Assembly: GCF_900103505.1 (NCBI RefSeq)
Contig: NZ_FNIA01000010.1
Span: forward strand, 61,302 to 125,301
Direction: 5' to 3'
Origin: Haloarchaeobius iranensis
Lineage (GTDB): Archaea > Halobacteriota > Halobacteria > Halobacteriales > Natrialbaceae
Length of the DNA stretch: 64,000 bases
The position numbers were made by a program, and so were the translations under genes. A model generated the notes under the pieces. The model had not been told where the DNA came from and made no database searches. It saw nothing but the letters and a program-made list of their open reading frames with translations. Below, in pieces: positions 41,932 to 49,954 of the stretch (its first letter is position 1; each line of letters starts with the position of its first letter).

Positions 41932-43227
41932 ATGACCGACGACGCCAGCGCGCAGGCCGCCGCGGGCACCGCCGAAGGACAGGGCCCGGTCGAGATCGAC
42001 GAGGAGCTCGCGCGGCATCTCGAGAACAAACGGGAGGAGCTGTTCGAGAAGTTCGAGATCGCCGACGCGTTCCCACCGGAGGTGCTGGAGGAGGCCGAAG
42101 AGCGCACCGAGGGCGTCCAGCAGGAGATAGAGGACGAACTCGACGAGCGCGAGGACCTGCGGGACCTGACGACCTGGACGACCGACCCCGTCGACGCACA
42201 GGACTTCGACGACGCCATCTCCATCCGCGAGAACGAGGAGACGTTCACGCTGTGGGTCCACATCGCCGACGTGACCCACTACGTCCACCCCGAGAGCGCC
42301 ATGTGGGCCGAGGCCGTCGAGCGCGGCAACACCGTCTACCTCCCGGCGTACACCATCCATATGCTGCCGCCGACGCTCGCGGAGACGGTCTGCTCGCTCG
42401 TCCCCGAGGAGGACCGCCTCGCCCACACCGTCGAGATGGAGCTCGACAAGGAACACCTGAGCTACGAGTCCATCGACATCTACAAGTCCGTCATCCACTC
42501 GAACGAGCGGCTCACCTACACGCAGACGGAGGACCGGCTCGAGGAGCCGGACGCCGACCTGCACGACGAGATCTCGCTGGTGTTCGACGTGGCCGACCGG
42601 ATGCACGAGCAGCGCAAGGAGGACGGCTCGCTCGTGCTCAACCCGCGCCGCGACCGCGCCCACACCATCATCGAGGAGTGCATGCTGAAGGCGAACAAGG
42701 CGGTCACCCACGAGCTGATGTGGAACCGCGGCGTCGAGGCGATGTACCGCGTCCACCCCCAGCCGACGCCCGACGAGTGGGACAAGGCTCTCGTCGAGAT
42801 CCAGGACCTGGACGGCGTGAGCATCCCCGGCGAGGCCTGGGACGACCCCCGGAAGGCGGTGAACGCGACGCTCGAACAGGCCCCCGGCCGCCAGCTCGGG
42901 AAGATACAGTGGGCGGTCATGAAGGTGATGCCCCGGGCGAAGTACATGAGCGACCCCTTCGGCGGCCACCACGCGCTCAACTTCGACATCTACGGCCACT
43001 TCACGAGCCCCATCCGTCGGCTCTCCGACCTCATCAACCACTGGATCGTCTACACGAACGACGTGCCCGAGGACCTCGCCGCGCTCTGTTCGCGCGCCTC
43101 CGACAAGCAGAAGGCCGCCGAGCAGTGCGAGCGCGAGTACAAGGGGTTCCTCCAGGAGGTCGGCCTCGACCCCGACGCGGTCAACAACCGCGGCATCGAG
43201 GTCGTCGACGACCCCGACGAGGAGTGA
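41932..43227 (+). CDS. RNB-domain exoribonuclease (short RNase R type)
   Basis: A 431-aa 3'-5' exoribonuclease reduced to little more than the RNB catalytic domain. Acidic metal ligands are in TTDPVDAQDFDDAISI (about residues 79-94), followed by WVHIADVTHYV, GNTVYLPAYTIHMLP and the late motif FTSPIRRLSDLINHW. Cold-shock and S1 RNA-binding domains of bacterial RNase R are missing, which is the usual state in haloarchaea. The RNase degrades RNA hydrolytically. The N-terminal 20 residues are an Ala/acid-rich extension. The start at 41932 begins MTDDASAQ after a clear spacer. Confidence 0.9.
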   Translation: MTDDASAQAAAGTAEGQGPVEIDEELARHLENKREELFEKFEIADAFPPEVLEEAEERTEGVQQEIEDELDEREDLRDLTTWTTDPVDAQDFDDAISIRENEETFTLWVHIADVTHYVHPESAMWAEAVERGNTVYLPAYTIHMLPPTLAETVCSLVPEEDRLAHTVEMELDKEHLSYESIDIYKSVIHSNERLTYTQTEDRLEEPDADLHDEISLVFDVADRMHEQRKEDGSLVLNPRRDRAHTIIEECMLKANKAVTHELMWNRGVEAMYRVHPQPTPDEWDKALVEIQDLDGVSIPGEAWDDPRKAVNATLEQAPGRQLGKIQWAVMKVMPRAKYMSDPFGGHHALNFDIYGHFTSPIRRLSDLINHWIVYTNDVPEDLAALCSRASDKQKAAEQCEREYKGFLQEVGLDPDAVNNRGIEVVDDPDEE

Positions 43228-43309
43228 CCTGCCCGTCGACGCGCGCTCGTGGCCCAGCTCTGCCGCCGTCGGCGGTATCCCTATCCTCGATGCGGTCGTA
43301 CCGACAGCT

Positions 43310-43483
43310 ATGTACCGTGTCGTCCTGCCGGAGGGTGTCATCGAGTGCGACGACTACGAACACGTCGAACACGGCCTCGAGTGCTACATCGACGGCACGT
43401 TCGCCGCGTTCGTCCCCTACGAGAACTGCTACGCGCTCGTCGACGAGGCGGTCGTCGACGGGGACGAGCGCTCGGTCTGGTAG
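43310..43483 (+). CDS. 57-aa acidic protein, function unknown
   Basis: A short gene starting at the ATG at 43310 and ending in TAG at 43481-43483. The product begins MYRVVLPEGVIECDDYEHVEHG and ends DGDERSVW. It is acidic, with a beta-hairpin-like middle (LECYIDGTFAAFVPYENC) and three cysteines. Third positions are strongly G/C, as in real haloarchaeal genes, and no competing frame is better. Function is unknown. Confidence 0.6.
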   Translation: MYRVVLPEGVIECDDYEHVEHGLECYIDGTFAAFVPYENCYALVDEAVVDGDERSVW

Positions 43484-43503
43484 ACGAACGGAAGTCGGAC
43501 GGC

Positions 43504-43932
43504 TCAGGCCGTCGGCGGACGCCGGACGGAAACCGTCCGCCGGGCCGTGACGTACGCGACGACGGCCACGACGAGGACGGACGCCGGCAACCCGAACACG
43601 AGGACGGCGACTCCGAACTCGCCCACGTCGAAGACGATGGTGGCGGTCCCGAGCGGAACGACGACCAGACAGGTCGCGACCGCGACGACCGCCGCCCGGT
43701 ACGCTGCGACAGCGCCGGCGTCCAGCTCACCGACGCGGCGGCGCTCACGGTAGCGCAGCGTCGCCACTGCCGCGAGGAGCGCGGTTACTCCGACGGTGAC
43801 CGCGACGGGCGCGCCGACCAACAGCGACGGCCAGATGTACGGGTCGAGCACCGCGGTGACCGCGATTCCTGTCGCGAGGAACGCGAGTAATCCGACGGCG
43901 AGGCTGACGAGGGTCTTCGAGAGTATGCTCAT
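43504..43932 (-). CDS. Four-helix membrane protein, function unknown
   Basis: A 142-aa protein with four hydrophobic helices (about residues 8-28, 36-60, 76-98 and 105-128) and an Arg-rich loop YRERRRVGELDAG between the second and third. The tail ARRTVSVRRPP is basic, predicting both termini inside. It is convergent with the preceding small gene and has no recognised family motif. Confidence 0.65.
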   Translation of the reverse strand: MSILSKTLVSLAVGLLAFLATGIAVTAVLDPYIWPSLLVGAPVAVTVGVTALLAAVATLRYRERRRVGELDAGAVAAYRAAVVAVATCLVVVPLGTATIVFDVGEFGVAVLVFGLPASVLVVAVVAYVTARRTVSVRRPPTA

Positions 43933-44038
43933 ACCCGGCTAGACGGCTGCTCGAGCGATATACCCGGACGCTGCTTCTCGCCCCACGGGAACGAGGGCAC
44001 CCCAACCGTCATGCGAACACCTCACGTAGGCAGCCGAC

Positions 44039-44272
44039 ATGGGCGCGTTCTCCTCGCTGCTGGCCCGGACGCCGAACCAGCTCCGCTCGCGAGCCATCGT
44101 GAAGACGCTGCTGTACCGGGTGCTGATGGTCGGCATCACCATCGTGGTCGCCTTCGCGGTTACCGACGACGTGCTGGCCTCGGTGAACATCGGGCTGGTG
44201 ACGAACGCCGTCAAGACTGGGACGTACTACGGCTACGAACGCCTCTGGGACCGCATCGCCTGGGGTGTCTGA
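44039..44272 (+). CDS. DUF2061 small membrane protein
   Basis: A 77-aa protein of the DUF2061 family. The family signature is visible as SRAIVKTLLYRVLMVGITI and the end as VKTGTYYGYERLWDRIAWG. It has two membrane helices. Related proteins, some found near sulfate-assimilation genes, have no established mechanism. The gene is monocistronic here and precedes a 487-nt spacer. Confidence 0.83.
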   Translation: MGAFSSLLARTPNQLRSRAIVKTLLYRVLMVGITIVVAFAVTDDVLASVNIGLVTNAVKTGTYYGYERLWDRIAWGV

Positions 44273-44321
44273 ACGCGGGACGCACCGCTCGCTGGGCGTG
44301 CAGGTGCCCCGGAGAACGCTC

Positions 44322-44354
44322 CACTACGAGCCCTTGTCGCGAGAAGCACTTAAA
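44322..44354 (+). repeat. 33-nt inverted repeat, left copy (promoter-like)
   Basis: Begins CACTACGAGCC and ends TCGCGAGAAGCACTTAAA. It matches the reverse complement of 46290-46322 at 31 of 33 positions. The ACTTAAA end preceded by purine-rich GAGAAG looks like a TATA box with a BRE, directed to the right. Together the copies bracket the SipW-type gene. Confidence 0.75.
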
Positions 44355-44759
44355 CGCCCCCCGCTGGTCGGTCCGGCTCCACGACCGACGTGGAGTCAGC
44401 GTCGCCCCCGGCGGACCGGGGCAGTGGCGGGGTCGCACGGGCACTCCGAACACGCCGCCCCACGTCGGGCCAAGGAACCGTTACCGCTCGCCGCCACCGC
44501 CACTCGTACTGGGCCGGGTACCGACTCCACTGGTGGGACCACCGAAACTACCGATTATCGCGTGACTGCGTCGGGCGTCGACCACGGTCTCAGGGTGATG
44601 CTTCGGCCGGGCGTGCCATCCTATTGGCGTATTTGAAAGTCCCGTTCGATTTAATTTCTCCGTTGAACGGTGACGTGTCGCCGTATAACTACGGGGCTAC
44701 TGGTGCTCGTCTCTCCCGTCCGAACTGCCCCACGTATCGGGGGTTCGGGGGGACTACTC
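44355..44759 (+). other. Non-coding spacer with two strong hairpins after a promoter-like repeat
   Basis: No convincing protein gene was found here. About 22 nt after the ACTTAAA box, CTCCACG (44377-44383) pairs with CGTGGAG (44389-44395), and CCCCGG (44406-44411) pairs with CCGGGG (44416-44421) around CGGA. A T-rich stretch follows at 44641-44662 (TTTGAAAG, GATTTAATTTCT). This layout could mark a short structured RNA, or simply a long 5' leader and regulatory region of the SipW-type gene. A second AT-rich box, GTATAACTA, lies near 44689, about 65 nt before the coding start. No tRNA, SRP or RNase P signature was seen. Confidence 0.35.
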
Positions 44760-46235
44760 ATGACAGACGAACACACGACCGGACTGACGCGGCGACGCAT
44801 CCTCGGCGGCATCGGCGCCGTCGGTGTCGCCTCCGTCGGAGCTGGACTGGGGACGAGCGCGTACTTCAGCGACACCGAATCGTTCGAGAACAACACGCTC
44901 ACCGCGGGCGAGCTGGACCTCAAGGTCGGCTGGCAGCAGGTGTACTACGGGCCGAACGGGTCGGAGCCGCCTGCGGGGCCGGTACGCCCACGGAACGAGG
45001 ACCTCGGGGAGTTCGTCAACGCCCACCCGGACGAGGGTGCCGGCGACGAGGGCGACGACGGTGAACAGTCGGTCGTCGTCGACGGCGAGACCGTCACCTG
45101 GAACGACGGTGGGCCGACGGGCGGAGAGACCGACGTGACCGACGTCGTCAGCTGCGACACCATCGACGAGAACTACGCGGACGACTACGGCGACCAGGAG
45201 ACGCTCGTCGCACTCGACGACGTCAAACCGGGTGACGGCGGCCAGATAACGTTCAACCTCTGTCTCTGTGACAACCCGGGCTACATCTGGCTCACGCTCG
45301 CGAACTTCACCGAAGGCGAGAACGGCATCACCGAACCCGAGGGCGAGGTCGACGACACAGGCGACGACGGCGAGCTCGCCGAGAACATGAACGTCTACGT
45401 CTCCCTCGACGAGAACTGCGACTCGCGGTTCAACGACGAGGACACGACAGTCTGGTCGGGCACCCTCGCCGAAGCGCGCGAACTCGTCGAGGCCGGCTCG
45501 AACGGGCTACTCCTCTCCGAGGACTGCTTCGAGGGCGGCGAGTGCCACTGCGTCAACGTCGGCTGGGAGGTGCCCGAGGATGTCGGCAACGTCATCCAGA
45601 CCGACTCCGTCGGCTTCGACATCGGCTTCTACACCGAGCAGTGCCGGCACAACCCCGACCCGTGCCCGTGCCTGACCGACGAGTTCGTCGTGGAAGCCGG
45701 CGGCGAGCAGCACTGCGTGACCGCCGTCGAGGGAGACATGTCGGTCGAGGAGTTCTACAACTACAGTCCGCATCAGGCCGGCGAGCCGGCCATCGGCTAC
45801 ACCGAGAGCGACCGCAGCCAGCTGTTCCTCTACCGGAACACCGACTCGGGCGAGACGCACCTCGTCATGATCCACGACACCGTGAGCGACGGCACCGGTG
45901 GCGCGGTCACCTTCGAGTTCGACTTCGAGGGCATCGCCCCGGGCAGCTGGGCCGTCCAGGACGACCCCGAGGACGTCTACACGACCGACAGTGGCGTCAT
46001 CTCGCAGGCCGACTGGACCTGGGCCGGCGGTCCCACCGACGGCGGAGTCATCCCCGTCGACGGCGACCCGTTCAAGATCGACATCACGCCCGCGTTCAAC
46101 GACGACGCCAAGCGTGATCCGCTCACCGACGGCGACATCACCTCGTGGGTCGCCCTCTCGGGCGACGACGCCGCCGTGGAACTGCCGATGGACGGGTCCG
46201 TCAGCATCTACCCGTGCGACGGGAGTGACCTCTGA
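44760..46235 (+). CDS. SipW-type signal-peptide exported protein
   Basis: A 491-aa secreted protein. The N-terminus RRRILGGIGAVGVASVGAGLGTSAYFSDTESF and the following NNTLTAGELDLKVGW (shown here by key motifs RRRIL, AYFSDTE and LTAGELDLKV) are diagnostic of the SipW-dependent/TasA-CalY class. The mature part is extremely acidic with many cysteines in pairs: CLCDNPGY, CHCVNVGWEV, CRHNPDPCPC. This suggests disulfide-stabilised surface or filament subunits. ATG 44760 was chosen because the signal starts there. No signal peptidase gene is adjacent, although SipW-type substrates often cluster with one. Confidence 0.8.
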   Translation: MTDEHTTGLTRRRILGGIGAVGVASVGAGLGTSAYFSDTESFENNTLTAGELDLKVGWQQVYYGPNGSEPPAGPVRPRNEDLGEFVNAHPDEGAGDEGDDGEQSVVVDGETVTWNDGGPTGGETDVTDVVSCDTIDENYADDYGDQETLVALDDVKPGDGGQITFNLCLCDNPGYIWLTLANFTEGENGITEPEGEVDDTGDDGELAENMNVYVSLDENCDSRFNDEDTTVWSGTLAEARELVEAGSNGLLLSEDCFEGGECHCVNVGWEVPEDVGNVIQTDSVGFDIGFYTEQCRHNPDPCPCLTDEFVVEAGGEQHCVTAVEGDMSVEEFYNYSPHQAGEPAIGYTESDRSQLFLYRNTDSGETHLVMIHDTVSDGTGGAVTFEFDFEGIAPGSWAVQDDPEDVYTTDSGVISQADWTWAGGPTDGGVIPVDGDPFKIDITPAFNDDAKRDPLTDGDITSWVALSGDDAAVELPMDGSVSIYPCDGSDL

Positions 46236-46476
46236 CGGAGCGGTAGCCATCCGTCACCGGGTGACCCACCGTCGACATCCCCGTCACGCTTTAAGTACTT
46301 CTCGCGACAACGGCTCGTAGTGAGGAGTTCTGCGGGGACTACGACGGCGAGCGACAGTTCTGTTCCGGGAAGTAGTCCACCACCGGAGTCCGTGGCTCGC
46401 AACGTAGTCCGTCGAGAATCGGGATGGACTCGCTGGGGTTCGGTCAGCGAGACCGCTATAGGAGGGCCGATTTTCC
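46236..46476. other. Left boundary spacer of the integrated element
   Basis: This is the 241 nt between the SipW-type gene and the integrase. It holds the palindrome GTCACCGGGTGAC (46253-46265), the inverted-repeat copy at 46290-46322, and a 7-bp hairpin CTCGCTG/CAGCGAG (46429-46435 with 46445-46451) just beyond the integrase stop, which may end the integrase transcript. An attachment site is expected here, but no tRNA gene or matching direct repeat elsewhere in the window was recognised. Confidence 0.45.
46290..46322 (-). repeat. 33-nt inverted repeat, right copy (promoter-like)
   Basis: The minus strand reads CACTACGAGCC, then TTGTCGCGAGAAGTACTTAAA, matching 44322-44354 with two substitutions. 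Its TATA-like end points left, toward the 3' end of the SipW-type gene, where it could drive an antisense RNA or be a remnant of a displaced promoter. Confidence 0.75.
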
Positions 46477-47502
46477 TCAGACATTGTTCTTCACCTCCCG
46501 CATGATGCGGCGACGGACCTCCATCCGCTCCCGCTCCGTCCGCGTATCGTAGTGCTTGTCGAGCACGTCGGGCGACACATCCATGCGGTCACTGGTCACC
46601 TCGACCGGAACCCCGTCGGCCAGGGCTTCCGTAATCGCACCGCGACGAAGCGGGTGCGCGCTCGTCGACGACGGGCACTTGCTCGCCGTCTTCTGCGACT
46701 GCATCGCCTCGCAGTCCTTCGGATCACGGTCATGGGGGCAGTCCGCCCACACGCAGGGCCGCGTCACCCGGTAGATCGTCTCGCGGATGCTCGTCTTGCT
46801 CAGTCGCCCGCCGTGGGCCGACGTGAAGAACGGTTTCCGGCCGTAGTCGTCAGTCCCACCGTGGCGCGAGTGCGCCAGGTAGTCGTCGAGGACCGCCGCG
46901 ACCTCGGGCGCGAGGGCCACGTCCCGCTCCCCGCGCTCCTCGTTCTTCAGCGGCGTCCCCTGGTCGGGACGATGCCGGAGGCACAGACACGGCTCGCTCT
47001 GGTCGTAGTCCGACACGTCGAGCGAGTAGAGCGCGCCCATCCGCATTCCGGTCTCCCAGAGAATCAGGAACATCGCGTGGTCCCGGCTCGCGTACCGGAA
47101 GGTGTCGAGGAAGTCGAGCACCTCGTTCGCGCGCTCGGCGCGGAGCACGTCGTCACGCACGTCCTCGCCCACGCTGATGTTCGGCATCGGTACCGACTCG
47201 CGCAGGCCTTCCTCGACGGCGTCGATATCCGCCCAGTGGTCGAGCGCGACGCGGAGGGTAGCGAGGTGGTTCTTCAGCGTGACCGCCTTGACCACGCCCT
47301 TGCGCTTGTTGTAGAACTGGTACAGGTGCCGGCCCGTCAGTTCGTTCAGGTTCTCAATCTCCCGCTCCTCGCAGAATTCGAGGAACGGCTTCAGTCGGTA
47401 CTCGTGGTTCGCCAGCGTCTGCTCGCTCACGTTCCCCTTCCGGACCTCCAAGTACAGCTCGACACCCTCCTCGGGCGACAGCGGTTGCAGCTCGTCGCTC
47501 AT
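46477..47502 (-). CDS. int: Tyrosine recombinase / integrase
   Basis: A 341-aa site-specific recombinase. Residues 10-95 are the SAM-like core-binding domain and 110-341 the catalytic domain. Catalytic residues visible are Arg154 (ETGMRMG), His283 and Arg286 (SAHPLRRG) and nucleophile Tyr318 (LDKHYDTRT). A Cys/His-rich insert at 250-276 ([15 protein letters not shown]) could bind zinc and is common in haloarchaeal viral integrases. It faces the left edge of the element, as in the temperate pleolipovirus SNJ2. A possible 60-aa gene overlaps its start by 4 nt. Confidence 0.92.
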   Translation of the reverse strand: MSDELQPLSPEEGVELYLEVRKGNVSEQTLANHEYRLKPFLEFCEEREIENLNELTGRHLYQFYNKRKGVVKAVTLKNHLATLRVALDHWADIDAVEEGLRESVPMPNISVGEDVRDDVLRAERANEVLDFLDTFRYASRDHAMFLILWETGMRMGALYSLDVSDYDQSEPCLCLRHRPDQGTPLKNEERGERDVALAPEVAAVLDDYLAHSRHGGTDDYGRKPFFTSAHGGRLSKTSIRETIYRVTRPCVWADCPHDRDPKDCEAMQSQKTASKCPSSTSAHPLRRGAITEALADGVPVEVTSDRMDVSPDVLDKHYDTRTERERMEVRRRIMREVKNNV

Positions 47503-47681
47503 CGCGCCACCTCGGGGGAGACAGCCGAATGGAGGGCTCTAACAGCAGTCGAGACAGCCGATACTCCAGCATCGTGCGGGGATTTATCCCCCGCGTCATC
47601 GTTCGCGTACATGGTTTCCGTACTCAGGCTACGGAAGCCCGCGCGGACCGGTGTGCCAGCACCGGGTCCGCTCGTTTTCAT
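47499..47681 (-). CDS. Possible 60-aa protein preceding the integrase
   Basis: An open frame from the ATG at 47681 to a TGA that overlaps the integrase ATG (ATGA, 47499-47502). The product begins [15 protein letters not shown] and ends [10 protein letters not shown]. Codon use is less G/C-biased at third positions than in the flanking genes, and the 5' half coincides with strong hairpins, so it may be an untranslated structured leader instead. The 4-nt coupling, repeated through this element, is the main argument for it. Confidence 0.35.
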   Translation of the reverse strand: MKTSGPGAGTPVRAGFRSLSTETMYANDDAGDKSPHDAGVSAVSTAVRALHSAVSPEVAR

Positions 47682-47709
47682 GCAGGGACCCATCGGCCAG
47701 CGACGGGTC
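47616..47709. other. Cluster of three strong hairpins in the integrase leader
   Basis: TTCCGTA pairs with TACGGAA around CTCAGGC (47616-47636). GCGGACCGGTG pairs with CACC-G-GGTCCGC around TGCCAG (47643-47671). GACCC-a-TCG pairs with CGA-c-GGGTC around GCCAG (47687-47709). The last two loops share GCCAG. Putative minus-strand TATA elements lie just upstream (47749-47772), so these would form in the 5' leader of the integrase transcript. They could be recombination-site arms, an RNA regulator or an antisense RNA. Confidence 0.5.
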
Positions 47710-47748
47710 CGCGAGTAGCTTCCGTTACAGCCACTATCTAATGCGTTG

Positions 47749-47785
47749 TAGTTAACTATTGTGCTATAACCAGCTATTCCGCTGG
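47749..47785. promoter_or_regulatory. Palindromes in the divergent integrase/regulator promoter
   Basis: TAGTTAACTA (47749-47758) is a perfect palindrome, and CCAGC/GCTGG (47770-47774 with 47781-47785) flank TATTCC. Both lie between the minus-strand integrase and the plus-strand winged-helix gene. A TTATAGT element at 47802-47808 sits about 30 nt before the ATG at 47838. These are candidate operators for the regulator that decides between integration and excision. Confidence 0.45.
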
Positions 47786-47837
47786 CGTCTTTGACAGACA
47801 GATTATAGTCCGGTCGGACTGAACCGCGTCCATATCC

Positions 47838-48080
47838 ATGGGAGGCCGAAAGCCGACGGTGTCGGACAGGGAGATACTCGGTATCTTTGCCGAGACGACC
47901 GAGCCCGTTCTTTCGGCCAGCGAGGTAGCCGACCAGCTCCCAATCGGTCAGACGGGGACCTACCAGCGGCTCCGTGAACTCCACGACCGGGGCCTGCTCG
48001 ACACGAAGAAGGTCGGGCAGGGGCGGGCATGGTGGATCACCGACGAGGGCCGCACGTTCGTCGACGAGGAATCGGACTGA
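47838..48080 (+). CDS. Winged-helix DNA-binding protein of the provirus
   Basis: An 80-aa protein that is almost entirely one winged helix: ILGIFAETTEPVLSASEVADQL, recognition helix GQTGTYQRLRELHDRGLLD and wing KKVGQGRAWWITDEGRTF. It is divergent from the integrase and next to operator-like palindromes. The temperate pleolipovirus SNJ2 has two small genes beside its integrase that modulate integration and excision; this gene and the next occupy comparable positions, which is an inference from layout only. Confidence 0.8.
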   Translation: MGGRKPTVSDREILGIFAETTEPVLSASEVADQLPIGQTGTYQRLRELHDRGLLDTKKVGQGRAWWITDEGRTFVDEESD

Positions 48081-48085
48081 GTGCA

Positions 48086-48334
48086 TCATGGCGCACCCTC
48101 CTCGCCGTACACGTCGTGGTACGGTCCCCACTCGGTGACCAGCTCTAACTCGTCGCGGTCGTAGTTCTCACCCGTCCGCTTGTCGTGGAGTTCCTGGAAG
48201 ACTGCTTCCTGATCTCCTCGGGCGCACGCTTGACACCAGAAGTGGTTGTTCGTCGGCTCCCAGTTCCGGTGTCCGTTCGGGCAGGTCCATCGCCAGCGAT
48301 CCAACTTTTCGTCGAGATTGATTCGAAATCCCAT
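48086..48334 (-). CDS. Small zinc-ribbon protein of the provirus
   Basis: An 82-aa protein with CPNGHRNW and CQACARGD, a CxxxH/CxxC arrangement suggesting one zinc site near residues 18-37. The C-terminal half is acidic. It is convergent with the winged-helix gene, the stops being 5 nt apart. The ATG at 48334 has an ATAAACT element about 20-28 nt upstream. It could be the second small partner of the integrase module, but the sequence shows only the zinc motif. Confidence 0.65.
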   Translation of the reverse strand: MGFRINLDEKLDRWRWTCPNGHRNWEPTNNHFWCQACARGDQEAVFQELHDKRTGENYDRDELELVTEWGPYHDVYGEEGAP

Positions 48335-48566
48335 CCGACCGGGACTGAGGGGAGTTTATGTAAAAGTCCGAATCCTTGCGTACAGTGAAAGTGAAACTGT
48401 AATCGAGAGCCCGTAGACTCCTTGATATTCGGTAGAGTAGACATGAGACTGCAGTCTGGCAATTTTATCCCCAGGTGAAAGTGATGCCAGGGTCTAATAG
48501 TTGAAACTCAATCCTGTGTACTCAAGCCAACAACTAAGTCAAGATAGGAATAAGTTGCCAGGAGAC

Positions 48567-49280
48567 ATGACCGACGAAAAAGAGTGTTTTATAATATGCC
48601 CTCTGGGATCGAAAGACTCTGATGAGAGAACTCGATCTAATAAATTGCTGGAGTATATTGTTGAAGAGCCGGTGGCCGACCATGGCTACACTATAGAGCG
48701 AGCTGACGAAATTTCCCAACCCGGGAGTATTACTTCACAGATAATAGAGAAGACCATTGAAAGTGAACTCGTTATTGCGGATTTGACGGATCACAACCCG
48801 AACGTCTTCTACGAACTCGCAATACGTCACGCCACCGGAGAACCGTACATACAGTTGATTGACTCGTCTCAAAGTATACCATTCGACATTGCAGACGAGC
48901 GGACGATTCACTACGAATTCGATGTTAAAGCAGCAGAGGAAGCCTCTGACGAACTGAGATCCCAAATAGAAACAATTGAGGACGGTACTGAGATAGATAA
49001 CCCGATCTCCAGAGCAGCGAATATCCAATCTTGGAGGGAAAGCGATGACCCAGCACAACAAAATCTTGCCGAGTTATTCGAGAGCGTGACCTCAATGCAC
49101 AAGCGACTAGAATCTATTGAGCGACGCATGGAAAGTAGCGGCATCTATTATCCAGAACAAGCGACTCTCGACGAAGTAGCAGCAGCAGAAAAAAGCGGAG
49201 TGAGAGTTGGGAATTTGAAAGAAAGACAAAATGAAGTGAACCAAGCAGTCGAATCGAGAACAGAGAACAACGAAGACTAA
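48567..49280 (+). CDS. Deoxyribosyltransferase/TIR-like domain protein, low-GC cargo
   Basis: A 237-aa protein. Residues 5-135 carry the pattern seen in nucleoside 2-deoxyribosyltransferase-like and TIR-related NAD-cleaving folds: CFIICPLGSKDSDERTRS, the GYTIERADEI strand, VIADLTDHNPNVFYELAIRHA with the usual catalytic-position Glu in NVFYE, then IPFDIADERTIHYEF. The C-terminal 80 residues are a coiled-coil helix (LFESVTSMHKRLESIERRM). Base composition is much lower in GC than the provirus genes around it, and spacers of 232 and 110 nt separate it. It is probably a transferred defence or exclusion cargo gene. ATG 48567 begins the conserved strand. Confidence 0.7.
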   Translation: MTDEKECFIICPLGSKDSDERTRSNKLLEYIVEEPVADHGYTIERADEISQPGSITSQIIEKTIESELVIADLTDHNPNVFYELAIRHATGEPYIQLIDSSQSIPFDIADERTIHYEFDVKAAEEASDELRSQIETIEDGTEIDNPISRAANIQSWRESDDPAQQNLAELFESVTSMHKRLESIERRMESSGIYYPEQATLDEVAAAEKSGVRVGNLKERQNEVNQAVESRTENNED

Positions 49281-49390
49281 TAATAATCGACGAATCGTTG
49301 TTTCTTTTCCTCACATCGGACCACTACCATTCTAGACGGCTATTTGATTGTGGGAGTTAAGTTCCATTTCCTAGACTGCTGGCGTGCAGC

Positions 49391-49780
49391 ATGTCGAGAA
49401 ACCAGATCGACCTCGTCGACGTTGTCGCGCTGATCCTGGTCCCGTTCATGGGCGCTATCGCGCTCGGGACCATCGGGATGCAAGTAAACGTGTTCGGGAA
49501 CTTCGCGTTCTCGGACGTTCTCTGGTCGGCCTCCAGCGTGGAGCTGACCGCCGCCGCCCTCCTCTCCATCGCAGGCACCGGCTGGATCGTCGCCACCAAC
49601 GAGATCGACGGCAGTAGCTACGAGAACTACGAACTCGTCATCCTCGCCGTCACCCTCGGCATCGTTCCCGCGTACGTACTGATTCCGGCTGTTCGGGCCT
49701 TCGCTGGCATCGACGCCATCTCGTTCATCCTCGCGATGGTCCAGTCCGGCGGTGCCATCCTCGTCAGCTACGTCGAGTAA
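49391..49780 (+). CDS. VP3-like four-helix membrane protein
   Basis: A 129-aa protein with four hydrophobic helices (about residues 8-30, 48-68, 78-100 and 106-126) and almost no loops. Pleolipoviruses have an internal membrane protein of this size and topology (VP3) encoded just before the spike gene, which is the arrangement here. It would line the inner face of the virion envelope. GC content is back to chromosomal level, unlike the gene before it. The assignment is by topology and order. Confidence 0.7.
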   Translation: MSRNQIDLVDVVALILVPFMGAIALGTIGMQVNVFGNFAFSDVLWSASSVELTAAALLSIAGTGWIVATNEIDGSSYENYELVILAVTLGIVPAYVLIPAVRAFAGIDAISFILAMVQSGGAILVSYVE

Positions 49781-49801
49781 CCCCGCTTTCCCATCCCATT
49801 C

Positions 49802-49954
49802 ATGAGTACCCATCAACCGCCTGAACCCGGCAGAATCGTGCTCCGTGGCTTCGACCCGGAAACCACCCAGCAGCTCGAACGCATCATCACCAAGGCGGGC
49901 ATCCGCCAGCGCGTCATCGACCGCCAACCCGACAGGGGTGAGAGCCGTGAGTGA
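49802..49954 (+). CDS. 50-aa proviral protein, function unknown
   Basis: A short gene from ATG 49802 to TGA 49952-49954. The product starts MSTHQPPEPGRIVLRGFDPE and continues TTQQLERIITKAGIRQRVID, a helix resembling a ribbon-helix-helix-length peptide. Its 3' end overlaps the GTG of the next small gene by 8 nt, and it starts 21 nt after the VP3-like stop. The dense packing supports translation. Confidence 0.55.
   Translation: MSTHQPPEPGRIVLRGFDPETTQQLERIITKAGIRQRVIDRQPDRGESRE

Noticed and set aside
44322..46322. Inverted repeats read as insertion-sequence termini
   Set aside because: There is no transposase between them, and no target duplication was visible next to them. They look promoter-like instead.
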